Part shown: one piece after another, positions 1 through 7,360 of the stretch | How the letters are laid out: each line of letters starts with the position of its first letter | Numbering within the stretch: the first letter of the stretch is position 1 | Assembly (NCBI GenBank): GCA_012515695.1 | Contig: JAAYXX010000391.1 | Span: 1-13,236 of the forward strand | Direction: 5' to 3' | DNA: 13,236 nt | Source: Chloroflexota bacterium | Lineage (GTDB): Bacteria; Chloroflexota; Anaerolineae; UBA1429 | The notes under the pieces: model-generated | Told to the model about the DNA's origin: nothing | Databases searched by the model: none | The model's input: only the letters and a program-made list of their open reading frames with translations | Position numbers and translations under genes: made by a program

Positions 1-1007
1 ACCTCCCCCGCGATCATGGGCAGCAGGCTCTTGCCATCAAACGCGATCCCCTCCGGCTGCACGCCCGTCAACTCGAGAATGGTGGGAACCAGGTCGGGAT
101 GCTGGCTATACCCGCTGACCCGCCGCCGCGCAGGAACCCGGCCCGGGTAACGGATAATCAGGGGCACGTGTAGCGTCACGTCGTACAGACCATGATGGTC
201 AAAGTAGCAATCATGGTCATACAACGTCTCGCCGTGATCCGCCGTGAGGATCACCAGCGTTTCATCCAGCACGCCCCGCGCCTCCAGCGCCGTAAAGATG
301 GTCTGGATGCAGGCGTCCATGTAAGCGATGGCGCCGTCGTACTGGGCGATGACGTAATCCTTGTCCGTGATGCCGGGCGGCATCCAACTGGCGAAATAGT
401 CGCAGAACGGCTTGAACGCCATTACCGGGTCCATCGAGTGGTTGCGCGGATCGCACTCGTTGCCGTGATAGAACATCCGCTCGTAGGGTTCGGGCGGCAG
501 ATAGGGCGAGTGGGGGTCCATATGGCGCATGAACAGCAAGAACGGCTGCTTCTGACCCAACAGCCGCTCCAACTCTGGAATAGCCACCTCGTTCAGGTTC
601 TGCGCTTTGGGGCTGCGGCCCTCGTTCCAACCGCCCCAGCCCTTGAAACTGATATACTTGTCGAACCCGCGAGACGCCGGGTTCCCCTCGAACCCCACGG
701 ACGTGGTGGTATACCCCGCCCCTCGCAGAATCTCGGCCAGCGTGCTGACCTCCGGGCGCATGGGGCCTTTGTGGCCCAGGGCCACCACTTGCGTGCTGAA
801 CACGTCCATGCCGGTGAGCATGTTGGCATACCCGCTGGTGGTGGGGATATGCGTGCTATAGTGCCGCTCGAACAGCGTGCCTTCTTGGGCAAACCGGTCA
901 ATGTGCGGGCTTGTCAGGCGATGATAGCCGTAGCAACTGAGATGGTCGGCGCGAAGTGAATCCACGCCGAACAGAACAATGTTCGGGAGCTTTTTCCGTC
1001 TGGGCAT
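1..1007 (-). CDS. Sulfatase-fold (alkaline phosphatase superfamily) hydrolase, C-terminus cut off by window edge
   Basis: The 335 visible residues run from ATG at 1007 to the left edge; family members usually have about 450-500, so the C-terminal subdomain is missing. AGGAGG lies 4 nt upstream of the ATG. No signal peptide is evident, so the protein is probably cytoplasmic. Sulfatase-type landmarks are in order: N-terminal strand and metal ligand in G14-V-D16-S-L-R-A-D21-H; H162-M-D-P-H166; T255-A-D257-H258-G-E with metal-binding Asp-His; then F-D-H-H-G and an H-V-P-L-I-I-R-Y-P-G stretch. The nucleophile site is odd: where C/S-x-P-x-R is expected before L-T-G (64-66), the sequence reads H53-I-P-T-T-S-G-Y60, with no Cys or correctly placed Ser. 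Aligned back from L-T-G, Thr56 takes the formylglycine position. It may therefore be a phosphodiesterase or phosphatase rather than a sulfatase. It is the last visible gene of the minus-strand run, 81 bp after a UroD-fold gene. Confidence 0.9.
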   Translation of the reverse strand, partial: MPRRKKLPNIVLFGVDSLRADHLSCYGYHRLTSPHIDRFAQEGTLFERHYSTHIPTTSGYANMLTGMDVFSTQVVALGHKGPMRPEVSTLAEILRGAGYTTTSVGFEGNPASRGFDKYISFKGWGGWNEGRSPKAQNLNEVAIPELERLLGQKQPFLLFMRHMDPHSPYLPPEPYERMFYHGNECDPRNHSMDPVMAFKPFCDYFASWMPPGITDKDYVIAQYDGAIAYMDACIQTIFTALEARGVLDETLVILTADHGETLYDHDCYFDHHGLYDVTLHVPLIIRYPGRVPARRRVSGYSQHPDLVPTILELTGVQPEGIAFDGKSLLPMIAGE

Positions 1008-1088
1008 AGCGCCTCCTGGTAGCAATGGATGTAATGCTGTTGCTATGGAATGCCCTGCCCGCCGCATAGCGAACAGGGACGCGCACGT

Positions 1089-2204
1089 TCAGCCAAACAC
1101 CTGCCGCATGCGCTCGCAGTAATACTGTACATTCTCCCATTTGGCGTCGGGCGGGATGCGATGATCGGGGCAAGGGATAAACCCGCCCAGTTCGACCAAC
1201 GGACGCAGCCGCTCGATTTCCGCGTCCACCGCCGCATAGTCCCGGCTAAAGACGACCTTGTTGGTTCCGCCCACCCCGCGCAACTCGCGGCCATATGCTG
1301 CCCGCCACGGCTGAATGTCGGCCTCCCAAGTGCCCACCTCGATGGGGAACATGGTATTCACCCCGTTCTCCATCCAGATGGGAACCAGGGCGTCAATCTT
1401 GCCGTCGCAGTCCAGCGAGCAGATGTTCAGGCCATAGCTGCGGGTCAGGTCGGTAATCCGCTTGTAATGCGGCCCCACCTTGGCAGCGAACACACGCGGG
1501 TTGATGAGCGGCCCGCTCTTGAAGCAAATATCCTCCCAAAAGTGGGCAAAGTCAAACTTGGCACCAGAGGCCAGCGCCGCCTCTGTTCCACGGTAGCATA
1601 GCTCTCCCACCGTGTCAATGATCTCGGTGAACAGGGCCTCGTCATCAGCCAGCAGAAAAGCCGACCCTTCCAGCGTCAACCAGGTGCGGATATTGCCGTA
1701 CAGGCTGCCGCAGTGCAGGCCGATGGGTTCCTCGCGCCCGCTATCGTCCTTCAGGGCCTCCAAAGCCTGCCAGTTGATCCGCTCCGCAGAGTATTGCAGC
1801 CTGGGCAGGTATAGCTCCTCCCACTCTTTGCGGCCCTTGAGCAGGTGATCCACGTGCGCGGGAATAGCCCCCGCGTCTCCACGATGCAGCACCACCGTGC
1901 CATCTTCTTGCAGCACCTTCTCAAAGCCGTCGGGAGTCACTTCCACCACGCGGCGCTCAAAGGCGGGCAGCAGGCTCGTGTGCGCGCCGTAGGTGTGATA
2001 CCAGTTGAAATCGAACCCCAACTTGGTGGCAATGGCCCGCTCCTGGTCGTTGCCATCAGCTACCCCCTGAATCTCGGCGGGCGTGAGATGGCCTTCGGCG
2101 GCCCATTTTACCAGAGTCTTGTCCCAAAAGCCGAAATGCACCACAGGCATGCGGTCATAATCCTGATAGTTCAGAATCGCCAGGGCGCGTTCGCGGTTAT
2201 TCAT
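1089..2204 (-). CDS. UroD-fold protein (uroporphyrinogen decarboxylase / corrinoid methyltransferase superfamily), D-x-D-G variant
   Basis: A 371-residue UroD-superfamily TIM-barrel protein, close to family length. The frame stays open up to 2540, but the start is placed at ATG 2204: AGGAG lies 6 nt upstream, the N-terminus M-N-N-R-E-R-A matches its two D-x-D-G paralogues, and a longer start would overlap the gene at 2225-3295. Visible motifs are G-L-H-C-G-S (162-167), F-W-E-D (222-225) followed by G-P-L-I-N-P, then L-D265-C-D267-G-K where MtaA/CmuA-type methyltransferases have the zinc-binding H-x-C-G, and a C-terminal G-G-F-I-P-C-P-D-H (340-348). Losing the His/Cys ligands argues against thiol or corrinoid methyl transfer of the MtaA kind and against a heme-pathway role; the substrate is unknown. 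It follows its neighbour by 20 bp and is probably co-transcribed with it. Confidence 0.9.
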   Translation of the reverse strand: MNNRERALAILNYQDYDRMPVVHFGFWDKTLVKWAAEGHLTPAEIQGVADGNDQERAIATKLGFDFNWYHTYGAHTSLLPAFERRVVEVTPDGFEKVLQEDGTVVLHRGDAGAIPAHVDHLLKGRKEWEELYLPRLQYSAERINWQALEALKDDSGREEPIGLHCGSLYGNIRTWLTLEGSAFLLADDEALFTEIIDTVGELCYRGTEAALASGAKFDFAHFWEDICFKSGPLINPRVFAAKVGPHYKRITDLTRSYGLNICSLDCDGKIDALVPIWMENGVNTMFPIEVGTWEADIQPWRAAYGRELRGVGGTNKVVFSRDYAAVDAEIERLRPLVELGGFIPCPDHRIPPDAKWENVQYYCERMRQVFG

Positions 2205-2224
2205 CAATTCTCCTTTAATCTCGT

Positions 2225-3295
2225 CTAGTATCGTCCGTAGGTGTGGGCTGTCTCGTACATCGCCACCACGTTCTCCGTCGGCGAGTTGTCCTGTAGAGCA
2301 TGGGTGGGCGCAAAGCAATAGCCGCCGCCGGGCATCATCACTTGCAGCGTGTGCCGACAATAGTCCACCACTTCGGCCACCGTGCCATAGGCCACCGGCC
2401 CGGCGGTAGAGATACAGCCGTGGAAAGCCAGCCGATCCCCATAGCGCGCCTTGAGATACTCCGGCGCCATGTTGGTCGCCTCTGGCTGGAGCGTCTCCAC
2501 CACGGTGATACCCATATCTATAAACTCGTCGAATGCCCAACTGCTAGAGCCGCAGCAGTGCATCATCATCGGCAGATTATAGGCTCGCGCCAGCTCGCAG
2601 AACCGTTCATAGCGCGGGCGAATCTGCTTGCGAAAGACCTGCATACTGATGGAAGGGCCGATCTGCGTGCCCAGGTCTTCCCCCAACCAGAGGAAATCCA
2701 CGCCGCCACGCGCCGCTTCCAGCACCCGCGCCGTAACCTCTACCTGGATTTCCATGCGCCGGTCAGCCAGCAACATGCCCGCCGGGTCTTCGGTGATCAG
2801 GTCAATAAAGGTCTGCTCCATACTCCGCAGCATGCCGTTGCCGTTGATGATGTCGCCAAACCCCGCCGCCCCGTTGATCGCGTATTGCTGATACCGTCGA
2901 CAGGTCTCGGCCACCTCGGAATAATCATAGTCGTCGGGCGATGGCATGGGCCACTCGGCCACCATCTCAACGGTAGCCTCCCGCAGAGGAAAATCGCAAT
3001 AATCCCAATAGCCGCCCGACTCGTGCTCGATCCAGCGCCGATGGATGCCCCAGTTGTCCACCTGTCGCCCCGGCACATCGGCGTGCAGCTTGGGGCCAAC
3101 GTACCTGGCTCCCACACTGCGAAAATCCACACCCAACACCTGTAGCAGCCCCTCGTGGTCATCTGCCGCCAGTCCATAGTGCTGCTTCAGTCGCAGGTCA
3201 ATGCCCGGATTGGAATGATAATTGATCGGCACTCGGTCCGGCTCCTGGCGGGCAAAAGCGGTCAACACGCGCTCTTTGGGCGTCCACTCTTTCAT
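2225..3295 (-). CDS. UroD-fold protein with intact H-x-C-G motif (possible methyltransferase-like enzyme)
   Basis: A 356-residue UroD-superfamily protein. ATG 3295 is preceded by GGAGG with 7-nt spacing. It is the only one of the four paralogues here that keeps the H246-C-C248-G motif, the place where zinc is bound in MtaA, MtbA and CmuA methyltransferases. Other landmarks are the N-terminal R-V-L-T-A-F-A-R-Q-E-P-D-R-V-P, L-G-E-D (204-207) followed by G-P-S-I-S, F-H-G-C (291-294), and a C-terminal G-G-Y-C-F-A-P-T-H (324-332) followed by D-N-S-P-T-E-N. That tail resembles the G-x-x-x-x-P-x-H ending of UroD-like methyltransferases. Family knowledge would allow a metal-dependent methyltransferase, but no corrinoid-protein gene is visible, so the acceptor is unknown. 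It is the middle gene of the minus-strand trio, 21 bp after the upstream stop. Confidence 0.9.
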   Translation of the reverse strand: MKEWTPKERVLTAFARQEPDRVPINYHSNPGIDLRLKQHYGLAADDHEGLLQVLGVDFRSVGARYVGPKLHADVPGRQVDNWGIHRRWIEHESGGYWDYCDFPLREATVEMVAEWPMPSPDDYDYSEVAETCRRYQQYAINGAAGFGDIINGNGMLRSMEQTFIDLITEDPAGMLLADRRMEIQVEVTARVLEAARGGVDFLWLGEDLGTQIGPSISMQVFRKQIRPRYERFCELARAYNLPMMMHCCGSSSWAFDEFIDMGITVVETLQPEATNMAPEYLKARYGDRLAFHGCISTAGPVAYGTVAEVVDYCRHTLQVMMPGGGYCFAPTHALQDNSPTENVVAMYETAHTYGRY

Positions 3296-3316
3296 GATGA
3301 TACCTCCACGTCGAGT

Positions 3317-4312
3317 CTATACGCGCTCGGTGTATTCCCACATCAGGTCGAGGTAATCGCGATATTGCGCCATCGACACCCCCGGCGGCGTCTGATGGTC
3401 CACGCCGGGGATAAACCCGCCCTGCCGCATGATGGGCAGCAGCCGCTCCCATTCGGCGCGCATGGCTTCCTTGCCCCTGGTCATCGTCATCTTGTCAAAC
3501 GCCCCGATGATACGGAAATCGGGATGCCGCTCGCGCACGCGGGCAATATCCACCCCGGACTGCCGCTCAAAGGGCAACAATCCCTCCACGCCCCCGTCAA
3601 TGAACCAGGACAGGCACGACTCGACGTTGCCGTCCGAATCCACCATTGGCACGATGTTGCGCGCCCGCAGCAAAGGCGTCAACTCGCGGTAATACGGGGC
3701 CATAAACTCGTCGAACAGGCTCTTGGACAGCATGGGGCCGTGGTTATACGACAGGTCCTCAGCAAAGGTCATGAACTCGGGCTCGATATAGTTCGTCAGC
3801 CCCTCGATCACGCGCTTGTTAAAGGCAAACAGATCATCGTTAATGCGCTTCATCAGGTCGGGCTGGTCGTAAAAGGCATACAGATGGCGCTCGATCCCCA
3901 ACAGGCTGCGCGCAAACCAAAAGAACCCGTTGAGCGTGAACCAGACGGCCAATTCCCCCTTGGCGTGGCGTTCGCGCACCTCCGGCGGGAAAGCCGAGTC
4001 CCAATCAATCTCCGGGTACAGGTATTCGCGGACGGCCTCATAGCTACGCATATCCTCCACAGGTCCCTGGCCGTGGGGCATGGAAGGATAGCCGGGCTTT
4101 TGGATGGGAAACCACATCTGCCAGACCGGGTCCAGCCCAAAGAACTCCATGATGGCGACGACCCCGGCCTCTCCCTCAGGGCGATTGCTGGGCAACCCCT
4201 CCCCCTCCCATCGCTTGATGGTCTGATCCCACCAGGTGGCCCACTCAAAGCGGGGCAGCCTGTCCACCCGTTCAAAACGTAGTACGTGGCGAAAACGGTC
4301 GCGGTTATTCAT
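3317..4312 (-). CDS. UroD-fold protein, D-x-D-G-N variant; first gene of minus-strand run
   Basis: A 331-residue UroD-superfamily protein. ATG 4312 is chosen over an in-frame ATG at 4354 because GAGGAGG lies just upstream and the resulting M-N-N-R-D-R-F matches the paralogues' N-termini. Motifs are W-A-T-W-W-D near 25-29, F-A-E-D (183-186) followed by G-P-M-L-S, V-D225-S-D227-G-N in place of the zinc-site H-x-C-G, and C-terminal G-F-I-P-G-V-D-H-Q-T-P-P (299-310). The D-x-D-G and I-P-x-x-D-H motifs are shared with the genes at 1089-2204 and 6255-7340 but not with its immediate downstream neighbour, so the run mixes two subtypes. It is promoter-proximal, facing the divergent region toward the dehydrogenase at 5081. 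The reaction is unknown; hydrophilic, probably cytosolic. Confidence 0.9.
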   Translation of the reverse strand: MNNRDRFRHVLRFERVDRLPRFEWATWWDQTIKRWEGEGLPSNRPEGEAGVVAIMEFFGLDPVWQMWFPIQKPGYPSMPHGQGPVEDMRSYEAVREYLYPEIDWDSAFPPEVRERHAKGELAVWFTLNGFFWFARSLLGIERHLYAFYDQPDLMKRINDDLFAFNKRVIEGLTNYIEPEFMTFAEDLSYNHGPMLSKSLFDEFMAPYYRELTPLLRARNIVPMVDSDGNVESCLSWFIDGGVEGLLPFERQSGVDIARVRERHPDFRIIGAFDKMTMTRGKEAMRAEWERLLPIMRQGGFIPGVDHQTPPGVSMAQYRDYLDLMWEYTERV

Positions 4313-4682
4313 GTCCCTCCTCAAGTGGCAGCCCTGGCATCTGCCGGGTGACAAGAAGAATATTGTTTATGCCGTAGGCGATCTCTCGTGTGGGGATTCG
4401 TACCCTGGGGGATAGCAGCGAACCCGAAGCAGCGTGGCCGGGAAAGCACCGGCACGGCGAGCGATGGGAAGCAATGGAAGATAGGGTACTGCGTTTCGGC
4501 ATAGATAAATGCTACCTTGATAGTGTCAGCGATAAACATCGCGCCCGCAGACTGCGCCCGCGTATTGCGGCTCCTGGATTCTATGCGGGTTATAGCATGT
4601 TCCCCGCTCCCTGTCAACGAGCGGCACAACGCGTCACACTATCCCTCTCTCCAGATCAACCCCACCCTCCTGGAAGGGGATT

Positions 4683-4913
4683 GGACCGCCGCCATCCTTG
4701 GCCAATGGCGCTAACATTTGGTTGTCACGGAAAAAAGCGAGGTGAATGGCTACAGGACCTCGCCAGCGGACCACCCTCACCCCCGGCTGTACCCAGCCGC
4801 CCGGCATGCATGCCGCACTCTCCCAGGGGGCGAGGGCGGCATGTATGCCGGTGGCCGAAGGGCGGATGAGGGGAATCCGCGAAAAGTTGGCGCCATTAGC
4901 CATCCTTGGCGGC
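4683..4913. repeat. Repeat element A (inverted-arm intergenic element, second copy at 8250-8677)
   Basis: The left arm (4683-4749) and right arm (4855-4913) are inverted relatives: left reads AATGGCGCTAAC at 4704-4715 and right reads GTTGGCGCCATTAGCC at 4887-4902. Both arms match the corresponding arms of element B. The left arms share GGCGCTAAC, a TTTGGTT stretch and AAAAAAGCGAGG. The right arms share GAAGGGCGGATGAGGG and CCGCGAAAAGTT. The interiors differ between copies. This looks like a non-autonomous MITE-like or extragenic palindromic element; no transposase and no clear target duplication were found. Confidence 0.65.
4802..4850. repeat. Large imperfect hairpin with two CGGCATGYATGCCG palindromes
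   Basis: CGGCATGCATGCCG (4802-4815) is a perfect 14-bp palindrome. CGGCATGTATGCCG (4837-4850) is nearly one. The two also pair with each other across CACTCTCCCAGGGGGCGAGGG, giving an approximately 24-bp stem with a few mismatches. It forms the interior of element A. Whether it acts as RNA, as a DNA cruciform or as a paired protein-binding site cannot be told from the sequence. Confidence 0.6.
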
Positions 4914-4958
4914 TTCATATTATATCAGTAGATCGGGCTGGGGGACGAGGTCTTTTGC

Positions 4959-4988
4959 TTGTGCCCAATGGGCAGATGCCTGTACAAT
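4959..4988 (+). promoter_or_regulatory. Candidate sigma-70-type promoter for the dehydrogenase run
   Basis: TTGTGC (4959-4964) and TACAAT (4983-4988) are separated by 18 bp. The -10 box matches the consensus at five of six positions; the -35 is weak. Transcription would start near 4995, leaving an approximately 85-nt leader before ATG 5081. The leader contains an imperfect hairpin at about 4994-5015 (AGACGCTG, AAAA loop, CAGCGCGTCT). Confidence 0.4.
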
Positions 4989-5020
4989 ACGCGAGACGCT
5001 GAAAACAGCGCGTCTGCCCA
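4962..5020. promoter_or_regulatory. Candidate operator: TGCCCA-A-TGGGCA dyad plus a third half-site
   Basis: TGCCCAATGGGCA (4962-4974) is a perfect 6-bp inverted repeat with a one-base centre, inside the candidate promoter between the -35 and -10. TCTGCCCA (5013-5020) repeats the half-site downstream and is an exact inverse of TGGGCAGA (4969-4976). The arrangement suits a dimeric repressor covering the promoter, but no regulator gene is visible in the window. Confidence 0.4.
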
Positions 5021-5080
5021 AGGGTCCGTCAAGACACGAGTCACAACCTACCTGCCAACCCATGAGAAAGGATAATCCAC

Positions 5081-6070
5081 ATGCAAGCCGTCTTTTATGC
5101 AGGTCATAGTCATATCGACGTGCGCGAAGTTCCCACCCCAGAACCCAAGCCCGGCGAAGTGCTGCTGCGTATACGCGCCTCCGCCGTATGCGGCAGCGAA
5201 CTGCACGACTATCGCGGCCCCCACGCCAGCCAGGGGATTGCCGGGCACGAAGGCGCGGGCGAAATCGTCGCGCTGGGCGCCTCGTGCGGCCTCGCCGTAG
5301 GCCAGCGAGTCGCCGTCCAGGTGTTCAGCGGTTGCGGAAGCTGCGAATACTGCGTGGCCGGAGACCCGGAGCATTGCGCGCAGTCTCGCTTCCACGGCGG
5401 AACCCATGCCGAGTATATGGTCGTGCCCGCGTCTTGCTGCTTGCCCCTCCCCGACGATGTGCCATTCGACCAGGGGGTGCTGTTGGGCGGCGATACCATC
5501 GGCACGCCCTATCACGCGCTCGCTCGCCTGCACGTCAGTTCCGCCGACACCGTGGGCGTGTTCGGCTGCGGGCCGGTTGGGCTGGGGTCCATCGCCGTGT
5601 TGCGCTTTTTGGGCGCGCGCATCCTGGCCGTGGAGAGCCTCCCCTATCGGCGTGAGTTGGCGCAACGCCTGGGGGCCAGCGTCGCGCTCGATCCCGCCGA
5701 CGGCGACCCCGTGAAGCGCATTCGCGAACTCACCGGCGGGCGCGGCGTGAGCGTCGCGCTGGATTGCTCCGGCTCCCCGGCTACCACCACGCTGGCCCTG
5801 GAGAGCGTCGGCATCCACGGGCGCATGGCATTCATCGGCGAGAAACCAGAGGCCACCGTCCGCCCCAGCCCGCAGTTCATCCGCAAGGAACTCACCGCCA
5901 TTGGCTCCTGGTATTTTACAGCCGCAGACTATTTCCATATCCTGGAGCTATACCGACGCGGCCTGCAAGTTGCCGACCTGGCTACCCACCGCTTCCCCCT
6001 GGCCCAGGCCGACGAAGCCTTTGCCACCTTTGCCTCCGGCCAATCAGGAAAGGTGCTGCTGGTGCAATAG
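5081..6070 (+). CDS. Zinc-dependent medium-chain alcohol/polyol dehydrogenase
   Basis: A 329-residue MDR-superfamily dehydrogenase, likely oxidising a sugar alcohol or secondary alcohol with NAD(P)+ in the cytoplasm. The N-terminal GroES-like domain carries catalytic-zinc ligands Cys37 (A-V-C-G-S) and His56-Glu57 (G-H-E-G-A-G-E). The structural-zinc lobe has all four cysteines (C85, C88, C91, C99; C-x2-C-x2-C-x7-C). The Rossmann domain begins at V-F-G162-C-G164-P-V-G167. Length is slightly short of the usual 340-350. The closest family style is sorbitol/threonine dehydrogenase; the substrate cannot be fixed from sequence. ATG 5081 follows AAAGGA with about 8-nt spacing. It is the first gene of the plus-strand run, 184 bp ahead of a UroD-fold gene, so the dehydrogenase may feed or drain the pathway in which that protein works. 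Confidence 0.93.
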   Translation: MQAVFYAGHSHIDVREVPTPEPKPGEVLLRIRASAVCGSELHDYRGPHASQGIAGHEGAGEIVALGASCGLAVGQRVAVQVFSGCGSCEYCVAGDPEHCAQSRFHGGTHAEYMVVPASCCLPLPDDVPFDQGVLLGGDTIGTPYHALARLHVSSADTVGVFGCGPVGLGSIAVLRFLGARILAVESLPYRRELAQRLGASVALDPADGDPVKRIRELTGGRGVSVALDCSGSPATTTLALESVGIHGRMAFIGEKPEATVRPSPQFIRKELTAIGSWYFTAADYFHILELYRRGLQVADLATHRFPLAQADEAFATFASGQSGKVLLVQ

Positions 6071-6084
6071 TCCCGCCCCCTGGA

Positions 6085-6124
6085 TTCAGAGGCGGACAGG
6101 TAGCCGCGCCTTGTAGGCGCGCAA
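6085..6124 (+). repeat. REP-like intergenic repeat, copy 1
   Basis: The unit reads TTCAGAGGCGGACAG, then TAGCCGCGCCTTGTAGGCGCG. It contains the hairpin GCGCC-TTGTA-GGCGC, and close copies lie at 8162-8197 (inverted) and 12049-12088. It starts 15 bp after the dehydrogenase stop. The rest of the gap to 6254 holds a second repeat-like stretch (about 6165-6220, CCCTCTGGGAGAGGG and GGGCGCGGGTGAGGGTGAG), so the gap is largely repeat DNA and might weaken read-through into the next gene. Confidence 0.7.
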
Positions 6125-6254
6125 TCCCACGCCAGGATGGTGCGCCTACAGACAGGGAGAGGCCCCACTGCCCCCGCCCTCTGGGAGAGGGTGCGCCCAT
6201 AGGGCGCGGGTGAGGGTGAGAGTTTATTCTATCAACGAAAAGGTAACTGACAAC

Positions 6255-7340
6255 ATGAACGACCGAGAACGCTTCGTAGCCTGGATGCTGGGTGAGCCGG
6301 TAGACAGGCCGCCTTATTGGCTCTTTTGGAGTCCCTGGGGCACCACGTGGGAACGCTGGCAGAGGGAGGGCAAGCCCGCCACCGTCGTCGACCACCGGGG
6401 CGACTTTGGCTCCGACCAGCCCCCCTGCGTCGTGCCGGTCAATTGCGGCCCCTGCCCCCGCTTTGAGCGCACTATCCTGTATGAAGACGACAACGAGATC
6501 ATCCACATTGATAGCTGGGGCATCAAGCGCCGCGACCTCAAGGGCAATGTCTCCATGTCCCAATTCCTCGAGTTTCCCGTCAAAGGCTGGGACGACTGGC
6601 GACGCTTCAAGCAAGAGCGGCTCGACCCCGATCACCCCGACCGGCTGGCCGGGGATTGGCGCCAGCAGTGCGCCGAGTGGACGGCCAAGGGGTATCCCAT
6701 CCAGTTGGGCTATTTCCCCGACGTCACCCTGTTCGGCGGCGTGCGCTGGCTGCTGGGCGATGAGGAGTGCCTGCTCGCCTTTTATACCATGCCCGACCTC
6801 GTACACGACATCATGGATCACCTCACGTCGCTATACCTCACCGTCTTTGAGCAAGTGGTGCGCGAGGTGCGTGTAGACGTCATTCACATCTGGGAAGATA
6901 TGTCCGGCATTCAGGGGCCGCTGATCTCTCCCCGCCATTGGGACGAGTTCATGGGGCCGAACTATCGCCGCATCAAGCGTTTTGCCGACGAGCACGGCAT
7001 CCCCCTGATCTCGGTAGACACGGACGGCAACCCGGACTTGATCATCCCCTGCATGATGCGCGCGGGCGTCAATTTCCTGTTCCCCCTGGAAGTGGCAGCA
7101 GGCTGCGATGTGAACGTGTTGCAGGCCAAGTACCCGACCCTGGCGATGATGGGCGGCGTGGACAAGCGCGTCCTGGCCGTTGGCCCGGAAGCCATTGACG
7201 CCGAGCTAGAGCGCGTGCGGCCCGCCGTGGAGCGCGGGCGCTATATCCCCGACCTGGACCACTGCATCCCCGATGATGTCTCGTGGCCCAATTATGTCTA
7301 CTATGCTCAGGCATTGAAAAAGCTGCTGGGCAAAGACTAA
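6255..7340 (+). CDS. UroD-fold protein, D-x-D-G-N variant, plus-strand run
   Basis: A 361-residue UroD-superfamily protein. ATG 6255 is preferred over an in-frame GTG at 6210: the GTG lies inside repeat DNA, and M-N-D-R-E-R-F matches the paralogues' N-termini. Its ribosome site is weak (AAAAGG about 11 nt upstream). Motifs are W-L-F-W-S-P-W-G (22-29), an I-H-I-D-S-W-G-I strand (83-90), I-W-E-D (212-215) followed by G-P-L-I-S-P, S-V-D255-T-D257-G-N replacing the zinc-site H-x-C-G, G-G-V-D (300-303) and C-terminal Y-I-P-D-L-D-H-C-I-P (330-339). The same D-x-D-G plus I-P-x-x-D-H combination appears in two of the three minus-strand paralogues. Reaction unknown. It is followed after 20 bp by the 265-aa unknown, with which it is probably co-translated. 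Confidence 0.9.
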   Translation: MNDRERFVAWMLGEPVDRPPYWLFWSPWGTTWERWQREGKPATVVDHRGDFGSDQPPCVVPVNCGPCPRFERTILYEDDNEIIHIDSWGIKRRDLKGNVSMSQFLEFPVKGWDDWRRFKQERLDPDHPDRLAGDWRQQCAEWTAKGYPIQLGYFPDVTLFGGVRWLLGDEECLLAFYTMPDLVHDIMDHLTSLYLTVFEQVVREVRVDVIHIWEDMSGIQGPLISPRHWDEFMGPNYRRIKRFADEHGIPLISVDTDGNPDLIIPCMMRAGVNFLFPLEVAAGCDVNVLQAKYPTLAMMGGVDKRVLAVGPEAIDAELERVRPAVERGRYIPDLDHCIPDDVSWPNYVYYAQALKKLLGKD

Positions 7341-7360
7341 CGCCTGATGGAGGTGGAGCG

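Larger units (their letters stand above)
4313..5080. other. Divergent intergenic region with repeat element and candidate promoter
   Basis: This 768-bp gap separates the minus-strand UroD run from the plus-strand dehydrogenase run. I see no convincing gene in it: frames that stay open have no family-like sequence and run through palindromes. About 4321-4680 is featureless apart from the likely promoter region of the minus-strand run, for which I could not pick a convincing -35/-10 pair. Element A fills 4683-4913 and a candidate promoter/operator lies at 4959-5020. The placement suggests shared or coordinated control of the two UroD-containing runs, which is an inference. Confidence 0.75.

Noticed and set aside
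192..959. Long plus-strand open frame opposite the sulfatase-fold gene
   Set aside because: It is antisense to a clear family member, has no family-like sequence and arises from high GC content.
1020..1045. Small TAGCAA/TTGCTA inverted repeat in the 81-bp gap before the sulfatase-fold gene
   Set aside because: Only 6 bp with a 14-nt loop; too weak to call as a regulatory structure.
2205..2540. Upstream in-frame extension of the UroD-fold gene at 1089-2204
   Set aside because: It would overlap the neighbouring gene by over 300 bp, and the strong AGGAG before ATG 2204 and the matching paralogue N-termini fix the shorter start.
1089..4312. Calling any of the UroD-fold genes hemE (heme-pathway uroporphyrinogen decarboxylase)
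   Set aside because: There are four divergent paralogues, no other heme genes, and the sequences resemble the methyltransferase-like branch rather than true HemE.
4390..4869. 159-codon plus-strand open frame in the divergent intergenic region
   Set aside because: It runs through element A and its palindromes, shows no recognisable domain and lacks a convincing ribosome site.
5048..5938. 296-codon minus-strand open frame opposite the dehydrogenase
   Set aside because: The plus strand encodes a dehydrogenase with all zinc ligands and a Rossmann motif; the reverse frame is a shadow.
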